Positions 33,986 to 43,054 of a stretch of 64,000 nucleotides of DNA are shown one piece after another. The stretch is from Rothia nasimurium. GTDB taxonomy: Bacteria > Actinomycetota > Actinomycetes > Actinomycetales > Micrococcaceae. Both the position numbers and the translations under genes were made by a program. The notes under the pieces are model-generated. The model had not been told where the DNA came from and ran no database searches. It saw nothing but the letters and a program-made list of their open reading frames with translations. The stretch is from assembly GCF_004569295.1 (NCBI RefSeq), contig NZ_SPQC01000002.1, positions 1-64,000 on the forward strand, given 5' to 3'. The stretch's first letter is position 1. Every line of letters starts with the position of its first letter.

Positions 33986-35375
33986 TGAACACAGCCACCC
34001 GTTTTTCCTTCTCACAGATAGACCCTGACTGGGAGCGCCCCACCCCGCCGGCGGCGTCCTTGCGCCGGGACATGCTGGTCTGGCTCGTGGTACTCGCTAC
34101 AACCCTGCTACTGAACGCCGCCTACCACTCCGCGGGTTTTCTGGGGGATGACGCCCAGCAGATTCATCACTCCTACTGGGCCGCTGCGGCGATGACGCTG
34201 CCGCTTATTTTCCGCCACGTCTACCCGCTGAGCATGATGCTTCTGGCCACCGCGCTCTTCTTTGCTCTGAGCTATGTGTCTGAAATAGCGCCCGCTACCC
34301 TGAGCTACCAGCTCTGCTACTTTGCGGTGCTCTTTGCCGGTATCGCCTGGGGTAAGAACCGCACGATGACTTGGATTGTCTATGCCCTGGTCTGCACTGC
34401 CGCCCTCATCTGGATTGTGCTTGCTTGGGTCGTGACCGACTCGGCCTACAGTATGGCGGGCGTTGAAGAGTATTCTGGCGGGCCTTTTAGCCAGGCGACC
34501 GCCGGCTATGTGATGGCTTGTGTAACGAATCTTTTCTACTACGGGTGCGCCGCCCTGATGGGGCGCACGGCCTGGAACCAGGCCTACCAGCGGACCGTCC
34601 TTGCGGCCCAGGCCCAGCAGCTAGAGCGGCAGGCTGAGCAGATGGCCCAAGACGCCGTGACCCGCGACCGCCTGCGCATCGCCCGGGAACTCCACGACTC
34701 GGTGGGCCACCACGTCTCATCCATGGGGATTCAGGCAGCAGCTGTCCGCCGGGCCCTGAGCAAGAAACCTGAACTGGCAGCAGAGCCCCTGGCCAACATC
34801 GAAAAGCTGGCCCGCTCGTCGGTCTCTGAAATGAAGAACCTGATTCGAGTCATGCGGGCAGCCGGGGAAGCGGAGAATGGCGGCGGTTCGGCGAAAGAAC
34901 CCCAGGTTGCTGAAATTTTTGACCTGGTAGAGCACATGAGCTCGATCGGCGTCCAGACCCGGCTGCAGGTAGGGGAGCAGGACCTTGCCCGGCTGACCAA
35001 CCTTCACCAGGGAACCCAGCTGTCCATCTACCGTATGGCTCAAGAAGCCCTGACCAACGTGCGCAAGCATTCAGCTGCCCAGAATGTGGTGCTGGCCCTG
35101 CGTACCGGCGGCAGCCCCGGCGCCCACTGGGCTGAATTAGAGGTCACCGATGACGGCCCTGCCACCGGCCCAGAGCGGGGAGAGGGCCAGAATACATACC
35201 CGATCCTAGCCGCCACGGCTACGGCCTGCAGGGCATCCGGGAACGGGCTGTTGCCCTGGGCGGTACCTGCTGGACCGGACGCCGCCGCGGCGCCCCCGGC
35301 TGGAAGGTGCAGGTACGTTTCCCCATAGATATTGACGAATCCCACGACATCCACGCCTCTAGGAGCGCCTCATGA
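33985..35375 (+). pseudogene. Sensor histidine kinase interrupted by a frameshift in the ATPase domain
   Basis: NarX/DesK-type kinase. Five or six membrane helices (about residues 25-190) precede a HisKA_3 domain with RIARELHDSVGHHVSSMGIQ, the phosphorylated His being in ELHDS. The N box (EALTNVRKHS) and DDGP follow in frame 1, which then runs on to a nonsense end at 35328. The missing G2 box HGYGLQGIRERAVALGG is encoded in the -1 frame from about 35200, and that frame stops at 35373-35375, overlapping the response-regulator ATG as ATGA. The shift lies between about 35140 and 35205; the GGGG run at 35177-35180 is a likely site. Either a real mutation or a sequence error. Confidence 0.9.
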
Positions 35376-36091
35376 CCCTCAAAGTACTGTTAGCTGATGA
35401 CCAAGACATGGTGCGTTCCGGTTTCGCCCTCATTCTCTCGATGGAGGACGACATCGAGGTGGTCGGCCAAGCCCGCAACGGGGCCGAGGCTCTCGACCTT
35501 GCCGTAGCTACCCGCCCCGATGTGGTTCTCATGGACGTTCAAATGCCCGTGATGGACGGAATCACCGCCACAGCCGCCCTCACCGAGAAGCTGCCCGGCA
35601 CGTCCGTCCTAATCCTCACTACCTTCGACCGAGAGGACTACCTCTTCTCATCCCTGCAGGCCGGGGCCAGCGGCTTTCTGCTCAAAACCTCAGACGCCGA
35701 CGAGCTGGTTGAAGCTATCAGGAAGGTTGCCGGCGGTCTGGCCCTGCTTTCGCCCAAGATGACCCTGCCGCTCATTGCCCGTTTTGTGGAACAGACCAAG
35801 GGGCAGGACGCCGCCGCGCAGGCAGGTAGCTCCGGGACGGTCAAGAGCGGGGGAGTACGCTCCGCCCAGGAGCTGAGCCCCGAAGACGCCTTCGCCTTAG
35901 ACGCACTCACCCCCAGAGAGAAAGAAACCCTAGAGCTTCTCGCCCAGGGCCTCACCAACGCAGAAATCGCAGAAAAACTCTTCCTCGGCGCGGCAACCGT
36001 CAAGACCCACGTCTCTAACATCCTGGCCAAGACCCACAGCCGCGACCGCGTCGGCGCCGTCATCTTCGCCCACCGGGTAGGGCTAGCCTAG
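35372..36091 (+). CDS. Two-component response regulator, NarL/LuxR type
   Basis: 239 residues. Receiver domain 1-120 with acidic pocket (LADDQD), phospho-acceptor Asp55 in VVLMDVQMP, Thr in LILTTFD and the conserved Lys in FLLKTSDA. A ~45-residue linker is longer than usual. The C-terminal LuxR helix-turn-helix is at about 172-239: LTPREKETLELLAQGLTNAEIAEKLFLGAATVKTHV. It is translationally coupled to the histidine kinase and probably controls the ABC exporter genes downstream. Confidence 0.94.
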   Translation: MTLKVLLADDQDMVRSGFALILSMEDDIEVVGQARNGAEALDLAVATRPDVVLMDVQMPVMDGITATAALTEKLPGTSVLILTTFDREDYLFSSLQAGASGFLLKTSDADELVEAIRKVAGGLALLSPKMTLPLIARFVEQTKGQDAAAQAGSSGTVKSGGVRSAQELSPEDAFALDALTPREKETLELLAQGLTNAEIAEKLFLGAATVKTHVSNILAKTHSRDRVGAVIFAHRVGLA

Positions 36092-36126
36092 ATTCTTAAC
36101 CCAGCTTCTCAGCGTCCACCCACAAT

Positions 36127-36157
36127 CTCCCCCGCCCGGCTCCACCCGGCGGGGGAG
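36127..36157 (+). terminator. GC-rich hairpin after the response regulator
   Basis: CTCCCCCGCC (36127-36136) pairs with GGCGGGGGAG (36148-36157). Only a short T stretch follows, so read-through to the ABC genes is possible. Confidence 0.6.
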
Positions 36158-36215
36158 CCGTTATGCTCACAGCCTTCCTAGACTTGAGGTACAAGCTACC
36201 CAAAGGAAGTGCCCC

Positions 36216-37133
36216 ATGACTGACCGAACCATAGAAGTGCGTGACCTTACCAAGGTCTACGGCAGCAGCCCCGGTGCCACCACCGCTGTAGAAAAAGTGA
36301 GTTTTACCGTTGAACCCGGATCCATGACCGGCTTCCTTGGCGCTAACGGCGCGGGTAAAACCACCACCATGCGCATGATCATGGGCCTGCTCGAACCCAC
36401 CGACGGACAGGTACTCTACGGCGGGCGCCCCATCACCGCCGCAGACCGCGCGGGTTTTGGCTACATGCCCGAAGAACGCGGCCTCTACCCCAAACAGGCT
36501 ATCCTTGCCCAGCTCGTCTACCTGGGCCAGCTGCGCGGTATGAGCGCCAGCACCGCCCGCACCATCGCCACCGACCACCTCACCGAACTGGGGCTGGGGG
36601 AACGCCTGAACGACAAGCTCGAATCCCTCTCCCTCGGCAACCAGCAGCGGGTGCAAATCGTAGCCTCTATCCTGCACCAGCCCACGGCCCTGATCCTTGA
36701 CGAACCCTTCTCTGGCCTTGACCCTAAAGCCGTAGACACCATGGTCTCCATGATGCGCGAGCTCATGCGCAACGGGGTTCCCATCCTTTTCTCTTCCCAC
36801 CAGCTCGACCTGGTTGACCGTCTCTGCGACCGCGTCGTTATTCTGCACGGCGGGACCGTCCGCGCCAGCGGTAGCGCCACCGAACTGCGCGAATCAAGTG
36901 CCCCCCGCTACCTCTACCGGGGTGGGGAGGACGCCGCCTGGCTCCGCGACCTGGCCGGGATCAACGTCCTCGACGTCTCCGGTACCGACGCCGTCGTCGA
37001 ACTGGTCCCCGGCGCCGACCTGGCCAGCGTCCGCCACCAGATCCTGAGCACCGGACTCCACCACGACATGCACGAGTTCTCCCGCCAGCTCCCCACCCTC
37101 GGCGACATCTACCGAAAGGCTACCGGCCAATGA
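36216..37133 (+). CDS. ABC exporter ATP-binding protein (NatA-like)
   Basis: 305 residues. Walker A GANGAGKTTTMRMI near 44-57, signature LSLGNQQRVQIVAS (the family form with LSxGNxQ), Walker B ALILDEPFSGLD, then His in LFSSHQLD. The C-terminal DUF4162-like part from about 225 is typical of Na+ or drug efflux ATPases. AAAGGAAG lies before the ATG. It overlaps the permease gene by 4 bases. The adjacent two-component system suggests stress- or antibiotic-induced efflux; the substrate is unknown. Confidence 0.92.
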   Translation: MTDRTIEVRDLTKVYGSSPGATTAVEKVSFTVEPGSMTGFLGANGAGKTTTMRMIMGLLEPTDGQVLYGGRPITAADRAGFGYMPEERGLYPKQAILAQLVYLGQLRGMSASTARTIATDHLTELGLGERLNDKLESLSLGNQQRVQIVASILHQPTALILDEPFSGLDPKAVDTMVSMMRELMRNGVPILFSSHQLDLVDRLCDRVVILHGGTVRASGSATELRESSAPRYLYRGGEDAAWLRDLAGINVLDVSGTDAVVELVPGADLASVRHQILSTGLHHDMHEFSRQLPTLGDIYRKATGQ

Positions 37134-38311
37134 ACACCGCACCCACCCGCTCCAGCACCGCCCCCAAAAACGCCTGGCAAATCGTCGCAACCCGCGAAAT
37201 CATGGTCAAGCTGCGCGACAAATCCTTTATCGGCGGAACCATCTTCTCCCTCGTCATCATCCTGGCCGCAATCCTCATCCCTTACTTTATGGGTTCAGGG
37301 TCAACCCACTACACCGTAGCCACCAGCGACGACCGAGCCACCTCCCTGGTCACTGCCGCTGAAGCCAGCAGCGACGAGAACACCAGCTACACCGCCACCC
37401 AGGTCGACAGCGCGGATGCCGCCCGCACCCTCGTTGCCGACGGGGACGCGGACGCCTACCTCGCCCCCACAGACCAGGGCTGGGAACTCGTCTTCGACTC
37501 ATCACCCGACAACAGCCTGGTCACTGAACTAGGTGCCGTCATCACCTCCACCGTTACAGCCGAAAACGCTGCCTCAGCCGGTGTCGACCTCGAAGCCCTG
37601 GCAGCAGGAACCCAGGTGAGCACCAGCGTCCTCTCCGGCAACCAAAACGCCGCCCTCGCTTTCCTCATCTCCATGGTCTTCGCCATGATTTTCTACATGA
37701 CCACCGTGCTCTTCGGCGTAGCCATCGCCAACTCCGTGGTCGAAGAAAAACAAAACCGCATCGTCGAAATCATCGCCACCGCTATACCGCTCGGCCAACT
37801 CCTCGCCGGAAAAATTGTGGGCAACATCGTGCTAGCCATCCTGCAGGTAGCCGTCTACGCAGTCGCCGGCCTCATCGGCATGCAAATCACCGGAAGCACC
37901 TCAGAATTCGGCTGGATCCTACCCTCAGCCGGCTGGTTTGCCCTCTTCTATATCGTCGGCTTCGCAGCCATCGCCACCATCTGGGCCGCCGTCGGCGCCA
38001 TGGCAGCCCGCACCGAAGACATCACCAACCTCTCCAACCCCATCACCATGGTGCTCATTGCCGCCCTCTTTGCCGGTATCTACGTCTCAGAAACCTGGCT
38101 CAAGATCATCTCCTTTGTGCCTGTCCTATCCTCAATCGCCATGCCCCGCCGCCTGCTCACCGAAGATGTAGCCCTCTGGGAACCCCTACTCGCCCTCGCC
38201 CTCACCTTGGCAGTAGCCGCCCTTCTCACCCGGCTCGGTGCCCGCATCTACCGCGCCAACATCATGCGCGGCGGAACCTCGGTAAGCTGGAAGCAGGCGC
38301 TTAGGAAATAG
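37130..38311 (+). CDS. ABC-2 type exporter permease (NatB-like)
   Basis: 393 residues. One N-terminal membrane helix (SLVIILAAILIPYFMG), a large extracellular loop (about 60-175) and five C-terminal helices, the ABC-2 layout of NatB. NSVVEEKQNRIVEIIATAIP is the cytoplasmic coupling motif. It is paired with the upstream ATPase through an ATGA overlap. Downstream there is a 350-base gene-free gap. Confidence 0.9.
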   Translation: MNTAPTRSSTAPKNAWQIVATREIMVKLRDKSFIGGTIFSLVIILAAILIPYFMGSGSTHYTVATSDDRATSLVTAAEASSDENTSYTATQVDSADAARTLVADGDADAYLAPTDQGWELVFDSSPDNSLVTELGAVITSTVTAENAASAGVDLEALAAGTQVSTSVLSGNQNAALAFLISMVFAMIFYMTTVLFGVAIANSVVEEKQNRIVEIIATAIPLGQLLAGKIVGNIVLAILQVAVYAVAGLIGMQITGSTSEFGWILPSAGWFALFYIVGFAAIATIWAAVGAMAARTEDITNLSNPITMVLIAALFAGIYVSETWLKIISFVPVLSSIAMPRRLLTEDVALWEPLLALALTLAVAALLTRLGARIYRANIMRGGTSVSWKQALRK

Positions 38312-38662
38312 GTCTGATGTGTGTGTGGCGGGCTGCCCCAGCGCCTGAGCTCGCGCTCGCTGCCGACCTTCTCATCCGGTTCGCTTGCGCTCACTAGGTG
38401 ATTCACGCCAGCCCCGAGCCAGCAGCTTCGCTACGAGCTCTATGCGCTGGAGTGGTCTGGGTCAGCTTGCTCACAACACGCTCACTCCATAGAGCGTAAC
38501 TCTAGATTAAGCGGGGCGGAGCTGGCATACTTGACGGGTACTCGATTTTTCCCGGCCCCTCTCATCCGGGAGAAATTGTGTCCGCAGAGGTCTTGACGAA
38601 GCCCGCCCCACGAGCTGACACCTGACCTCGAACAGTTATAGAAAACAGGAGAAACCACTACA
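38312..38662 (+). other. 351-base gene-free region before rpsP
   Basis: No open frame of note. The first half contains several short similar GC-rich pieces built on GCTCGC/GCTTGC and an imperfect inverted repeat (GCTCTATGCGCTGGAGTG near 38438 against CACTCCATAGAGC near 38483), which may be a decayed element. The second half is the rpsP leader: a possible -10 CATACT at about 38528 (17 bases after a poor TAGATT) and AGGAG just before the GTG start. Confidence 0.45.
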
Positions 38663-39079
38663 GTGGCTGTTAAAATTCGTCTGAAGCGTTTCGGTAAAAT
38701 CCGCGATCCCCGCTACCGTGTTGTAGTAGCTGACTCACGCACCAAGCGTGACGGTAAGGCTATCGAGGAAATCGGCATTTACCACCCGACCGAGAACCCC
38801 TCACGCATCGAGATCAACTCAGAGCGTGCCCAGTACTGGCTGTCAGTTGGCGCCCAGCCCACCGAGCAGGTAGCTGCTCTGCTGAAGCTGACCGGCGACC
38901 TGGCTGCGGCCAAGGGCGAAAAGGCTGAGTCAACCGTAAAGCCCGTTGACGCCAAGCCCGAGTTCGTTGTTCCCGAAAAGGGTTCCGTCATCCTTCCCGA
39001 GGCAATCACCTCCAAGGGCGAGGACAAGGCTGAAGAAGCTCCCGCAGAAGAAGCAGCTTCTGAGGAAGCAGCTGAGTAA
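38663..39079 (+). CDS. rpsP: 30S ribosomal protein S16
   Basis: 138 residues from GTG 38663, preceded by AGGAG. The S16 core [37 protein letters not shown] is unmistakable, with [12 protein letters not shown] near 70. The C-terminal ~55 residues are an acidic extension ([14 protein letters not shown]), common in actinobacteria. Followed 2 bases later by khpA. Confidence 0.98.
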   Translation: MAVKIRLKRFGKIRDPRYRVVVADSRTKRDGKAIEEIGIYHPTENPSRIEINSERAQYWLSVGAQPTEQVAALLKLTGDLAAAKGEKAESTVKPVDAKPEFVVPEKGSVILPEAITSKGEDKAEEAPAEEAASEEAAE

Positions 39080-39081
39080 TC

Positions 39082-39324
39082 ATGTTGGCTGACGCTCTCG
39101 AACACCTCGTTCGGGGTATCGTCGACAACCCAGACGACGTCCAGGTACGCGCCAAAACCGGCCGCCGGGGCGAAACCCTGGAGGTTCGCGTGAACCCTGA
39201 TGACCTTGGCCGTGTCATTGGCCGCTCCGGCCGCACCGCCAAAAGCATCCGCACCGTAGTCAACGCCATCAACGACGGCGACCACGTGCGCGTAGATGTC
39301 ATCGACACTGACCGACGACGCTAA
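39082..39324 (+). CDS. khpA: KH-domain RNA-binding protein KhpA
   Basis: 80 residues, the usual length. A single KH domain with the GxxG loop in VIGRSGRTAKSIRTVV. KhpA, often with KhpB/Jag, binds RNA and affects cell elongation in other bacteria. It follows rpsP by 2 bases and is normally followed by rimM; here a terminator and a broken gene come between. Confidence 0.95.
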   Translation: MLADALEHLVRGIVDNPDDVQVRAKTGRRGETLEVRVNPDDLGRVIGRSGRTAKSIRTVVNAINDGDHVRVDVIDTDRRR

Positions 39325-39337
39325 CTGAATATACATG

Positions 39338-39375
39338 AAATGCCCTGGTGTATGATTGATTACCCGGGGCATTTT
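39338..39375 (+). terminator. Terminator after rpsP-khpA
   Basis: AAATGCCC (39338-39345) pairs with GGGCATTT (39367-39374), loosely extended inward by TGG/CC, and is followed by T. It ends the rpsP-khpA unit before rimM. Confidence 0.78.
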
Positions 39376-39421
39376 ACTGCCCGCTCCGTAAACCATGCAT
39401 GACAAGGAAAGTTACGACTCG

Positions 39422-40030
39422 ATGACCATTTCTCCAATTTATACTTCTGAACCGATGGTAACGAGAGCGCTTGCTGCTGAGATTCGTCATAATCCAGATC
39501 AGTTTGTGGCCTTTCTTGAAAATCTAACGGATAAGGCCTTCGGTAAATTTTTGGTAAGTTCGCGGGGATAAAGATTATTACATGGAAAAAAGCTTTAGCA
39601 CAGTTCCGAGATTCTCGTATTACTGAACAAGACCTTCAGCCAATCAAAACTCCAAAGGTATTTCACTTATCTAATTGGAATCTCAGTTCCAGAGGATACC
39701 AGTAATTATTTTGACCCTGAGCTACGTGATGAGAAACCAGGATGGATTGAACATCTCCAAATCCTTGATGCAGAGGTTATTGCAGGCAGAGAGAAAGAGC
39801 TTATGCTTAGTAAGTATAAGCCTGGTAAAAGTAAACGTGAATTAGGCAAGTATAAGAACGCACTAGCTGACAAGTACCTCTCAGGTAAAACTTGGTTAGC
39901 TAAGGGGTATACAGATGGTTGGGCTTTAGGCATTAAATCTGAGAAGCAACATATAAGCAGTTTGAATGAGATGGCTGATGTTTTTGAAGAAGTACTCAAA
40001 CGCTGGTTTGAAGCCGAAATCTCCAGGTAG
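39422..40030 (+). pseudogene. Broken low-GC gene of unknown family between khpA and rimM
   Basis: GC is near 40 %, far below the flanks. Three consecutive pieces in different frames look like one ~200-residue protein: MTISPIYTSEPMVTRALAAE and on to FGKFL (39422-39571), ITWKKALAQFRDSRITEQ and on (about 39550-39660), and a last piece running from about 39650 through PELRDEKPGWIEHLQILDAE and GKYKNALADKYLSGKTWLAK to EEVLKRWFEAEISR with a stop at 40028-40030. At least two frameshifts are needed, the first near the T5 run at 39549. I do not recognise the family. AAGGAA lies upstream of the first ATG. Foreign origin and decay are inferred from composition and frames. Confidence 0.72.
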
Positions 40031-40238
40031 CATTTCTTAAACATTGTGGGTGGTTTGCTGAAAGCTTATTCAACAGAAGATGGGGTGGCAGGCTTGCAGC
40101 GAAGGTGTGAGCCTGCAGAACCCCTTATGAATCATCCTCACTTTCTGGCGTGGGGCTTTTACCCGCCCATCGGCGTCCGCAAAACCCGGTAAAGTTATAC
40201 CCAAACCCCACAATACCTTTACCCCCAAGGAGATACGC

Positions 40239-40856
40239 GTGCAGGTACAGGTCGCCCGCATCGGCAAACCCCACGGCATCCGCGGCGAAGTCACCGTCCA
40301 GCTCTTCACCGACGCCCCCGAAGAACGCTTCGCTCCCGGGGCCGTACTCGATATCGAAAACTTCAACCCTGCAAGCCCCGCAGGCACCATCGCCCCCGCT
40401 GGTACCCTCACCGTCAAAAAATCCCGCTGGAACAAAAAAATCCTGGTCGTAGCCTTCGAAGAAGTCACCAACCGCAACCAGGCCGAAGAACTCCGCGACA
40501 CCCGCCTCACCTTCGACTCCTCCGCAGAAACCGACGCTGACAGCGACGACGAAGGCTACTACGAGCACGAACTGCTCGATCTGCCCGTCTACCTGGCTGC
40601 CGACGTCAAGGACGGCTACCTACCCGAAGAGCCCATCGCCGTCGTCACCGGCCTGCAGACCATGCCCACCCAGGACCTGCTGATTCTCGAAAACACCGCA
40701 GACGGTGAAGAAGTTATGATCCCCTTCGTCGAAGAACTCATCCCCGCTATCGACACCGAAGAAGGCTACATCATCATCAACCCGCCCGCCGGCCTGCTCG
40801 AACTCAACAGCGACGATGAAGAAGCAGAAGCCGAGACCGAGAGTGAGCACAACTAA
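40239..40856 (+). CDS. rimM: Ribosome maturation factor RimM
   Basis: 205 residues from GTG 40239 with AAGGAG upstream. RimM binds S19 and helps assemble the 30S head. The N-terminal RimM domain begins [23 protein letters not shown], and the PRC barrel domain follows with [12 protein letters not shown] and [30 protein letters not shown]. An acidic tail ends the protein. It is separated from khpA by the low-GC pseudogene and must have its own promoter in the preceding ~200 bases. Confidence 0.96.
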   Translation: MQVQVARIGKPHGIRGEVTVQLFTDAPEERFAPGAVLDIENFNPASPAGTIAPAGTLTVKKSRWNKKILVVAFEEVTNRNQAEELRDTRLTFDSSAETDADSDDEGYYEHELLDLPVYLAADVKDGYLPEEPIAVVTGLQTMPTQDLLILENTADGEEVMIPFVEELIPAIDTEEGYIIINPPAGLLELNSDDEEAEAETESEHN

Positions 40857-40861
40857 CGCTC

Positions 40862-41683
40862 ATGCGCTTTGACGTCATCACCATCTTCCCCGAATACCTG
40901 GCCCCGCTAGAGCTTTCCCTCATGGGCAAAGCCCGCGAATCGGGCAAGGTCGACCTGCACCTGACTAACCTGCGTGACTTCGCCCTTGACCGGCATAAAA
41001 CTGTTGACGATACCCCCTACGGCGGGGGAGCAGGCATGGTTATGAAACCCGAACCCTGGGGCCTTGCCCTGGATCAGGCGCTTGCCGCCTCACCGGCGTC
41101 CGCACGGGCGGACGGGGGCAAACCCCTGCTCATCGTGCCCTCACCAGCTGGCACCGTCTTCAACCAGCAGCTGGCCTACGACCTGGCAGAAGAAGAGCAC
41201 ATCGTATTCGCCCCGGCCCGCTACGAAGGCATTGACGAGCGGGTGCTGGACTGGGCTGAACAGGAATTTAGGGTGCTGCCCGTATCAATCGGCGACTACG
41301 TGCTCTACGGGGGTGAAGTGGCCGTGATGGTGATGATTGAGGCCATTACCCGCCTGATTCCCGGTGCTATGGGCAATCCCGAGTCTCTGGCTGAAGAGTC
41401 CCATACCGGCGGGCTGCTGGAGCACCCGGTCTACACCAAGCCCGCTACCTGGCGAAACCAGCAGGTGCCGCCCGTCCTGCTCTCTGGTAACCATGGTGCC
41501 ATTGCCCGCTGGCGCCGCGACGAGCAAATCAAGCGCACCTTCGCCCGCCGCCCCGACATGGTCAAGGCCTACCCCGCAGAGAACTGGGCCAGGAAAGACC
41601 GCAAGCTCCTGCAGGAGCTGCACACCGAGCAGAAAGCTGCCAAAAAAGCTGAGCGCGAGGCCGGGCTCGCGAACGAAGGCTAG
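40862..41683 (+). CDS. trmD: tRNA (guanine(37)-N1)-methyltransferase TrmD
   Basis: 273 residues. TrmD methylates G37 next to the anticodon to prevent frameshifting. SPOUT motifs are present: [13 protein letters not shown] at the start, [27 protein letters not shown], and the trefoil-knot SAM site [21 protein letters not shown], plus the C-terminal WARKDRKLL. It lies 5 bases after rimM. Confidence 0.97.
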   Translation: MRFDVITIFPEYLAPLELSLMGKARESGKVDLHLTNLRDFALDRHKTVDDTPYGGGAGMVMKPEPWGLALDQALAASPASARADGGKPLLIVPSPAGTVFNQQLAYDLAEEEHIVFAPARYEGIDERVLDWAEQEFRVLPVSIGDYVLYGGEVAVMVMIEAITRLIPGAMGNPESLAEESHTGGLLEHPVYTKPATWRNQQVPPVLLSGNHGAIARWRRDEQIKRTFARRPDMVKAYPAENWARKDRKLLQELHTEQKAAKKAEREAGLANEG

Positions 41684-41756
41684 TAAAGTAGGTAAGCTCA
41701 CAAGCAACACGCGGACGCCTGCCCCGGCACCCCTGGCGCGGGTGGGTTTTCTGTGG

Positions 41757-41976
41757 GATAATTTTTCTTTGTGTTCATGCTGGGCACGCCCCTGCCGCAG
41801 GGGGAAGAGCGACCTATAACAGCGTGAACCACCGGCTCTGACCGTTCAGAGCACGGTGAGTAAAGAATTCATCGCAGACAGCATCAGTCTGGCACCACCC
41901 GGTGACCCCTAGACACTGCCTGCGACATACACCGAATATGTTTGACCTGCGGCAGAGATATTCACGGAGAAACTCA
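41757..41976 (+). promoter_or_regulatory. rplS promoter and long structured leader
   Basis: TGTGGGATAAT resembles an extended -10 (GATAAT at 41757-41762); the -35 is poor. The leader of ~205 bases contains CCCCTG-CCG-CAGGGG (about 41788-41802) and a strong hairpin CACCGGCTCTGA/TCAGAGCACGGTG (about 41829-41857). Such structure is compatible with ribosomal-protein feedback, but no known motif was recognised. Confidence 0.45.
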
Positions 41977-42324
41977 ATGCAGACTCTTGACTTCATTGAT
42001 AACAAGTCACTTCGCACCGACATCCCCGAGTTCGGCCCCGGCGACACCCTGAACGTACACGTCAACATTGTTGAAGGTAACCGTAGCCGTGTCCAGGTCT
42101 TCAAGGGCTTCGTTGTTGGCCGTCAGGGTGCTGGCGTCCGCGAAACCTTCACCGTCCGCAAGGTTTCCTTCGGTGTTGGCGTAGAGCGTACCTTCCCCGT
42201 ACACTCTCCCGTCATCGAAAAGATCGAGGTTGTCACCCGCGGTGACGTCCGCCGTGCAAAGCTCTACTACATGCGCGACCGCCACGGTAAGGCTGCTCGT
42301 ATCCGCGAGAAGCGCGAAGCCTAA
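41977..42324 (+). CDS. rplS: 50S ribosomal protein L19
   Basis: 115 residues from ATG 41977 (CACGGAGA upstream); an in-frame ATG at 41902 lies in the leader and adds no conserved sequence. Core L19 motifs are [40 protein letters not shown] and [13 protein letters not shown], ending [19 protein letters not shown]19 sits at the 30S-50S interface. lepB starts 23 bases later. Confidence 0.98.
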   Translation: MQTLDFIDNKSLRTDIPEFGPGDTLNVHVNIVEGNRSRVQVFKGFVVGRQGAGVRETFTVRKVSFGVGVERTFPVHSPVIEKIEVVTRGDVRRAKLYYMRDRHGKAARIREKREA

Positions 42325-42347
42325 GCCATTTAGGTTTCACCAGATTT

Positions 42348-43004
42348 ATGGAGACTGGCGTAAACGCCGACTCTTCTGAGGCAAGGCGCCAACCCTTTCT
42401 ACAGGGCTGGCGCCTTGTTGCTGTCGCCGCAGCCCTCGCCTTCACCGTGTTCCTGGTGGCTCGTTCCTTTTTCATTGATGTGTTCTACATACCCTCAAGC
42501 TCCATGGAACCCACCTACGAACCGGGTGACCGTATTCTAGTCTCAAAACTAGCTACCGAGCCCCAGCGCGGCGATGTGGTCGTCTTTGACGGTACCGGCT
42601 CCTTTGCCCCCTATGTGCCCGGCAGCCCCTGGGTGCGTGACCCGCTCAGAACCGCGGGGCAGTGGCTCGGGTTAGTGGGCTCAGATACGGTCTACATCAA
42701 GCGCGTCATCGGGGTAGCTGGCGATACCGTCGAATGCTGCGACGCCCAGGGCTATCTTCTAATCAACGAGCAGCCTTCCGAAGAGTCCTATCTTTACCCC
42801 GGCGACAGCGCCAGTGAGGTGAGCTTTAGCGTGCAGGTGCCCGAAGGACGCATGTGGGTGATGGGCGACCACCGCTCGGCGTCCGCTGACTCCCGGGCCC
42901 TGCTAGGGGCGCCCGGTGGCGGTATGATTCGCACCGAGAAAATCATCGGCACCCCGGTCTTCATCACCTGGCCGGCCCACCGCTTTGGTCAAGCTCCCAG
43001 CTAA
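42348..43004 (+). CDS. lepB: Signal peptidase I, first copy
   Basis: 218 residues. Cleaves signal peptides of exported proteins on the outer side of the membrane. One N-terminal membrane helix (LVAVAAALAFTVFLVARSFF) follows a 25-residue cytoplasmic part. Catalytic Ser is in YIPSSSMEPT and Lys in YIKRVIGVAGDTVE; the C-terminal box MWVMGDHRSASADSR is intact. The ribosome binding site is weak and a strong hairpin spans codons ~12-24, so translation or transcription may be throttled after rplS. Confidence 0.94.
   Translation: METGVNADSSEARRQPFLQGWRLVAVAAALAFTVFLVARSFFIDVFYIPSSSMEPTYEPGDRILVSKLATEPQRGDVVVFDGTGSFAPYVPGSPWVRDPLRTAGQWLGLVGSDTVYIKRVIGVAGDTVECCDAQGYLLINEQPSEESYLYPGDSASEVSFSVQVPEGRMWVMGDHRSASADSRALLGAPGGGMIRTEKIIGTPVFITWPAHRFGQAPS
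42382..42417 (+). terminator. Strong hairpin inside the start of the first signal peptidase gene
   Basis: CAAGGCGCCA (42382-42391) pairs perfectly with TGGCGCCTTG (42408-42417), continued inward by CCCT/AGGG across one mismatch. It is followed by TTGCTG rather than a T run. It lies 60 bases after the rplS stop but within codons ~12-24 of lepB, so it could attenuate rplS read-through. Confidence 0.5.
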
Positions 43005-43054
43005 AACCACTAAACTATCCTCTAAACACGTTCACAGCAGAAGGGTGCGGGCTC

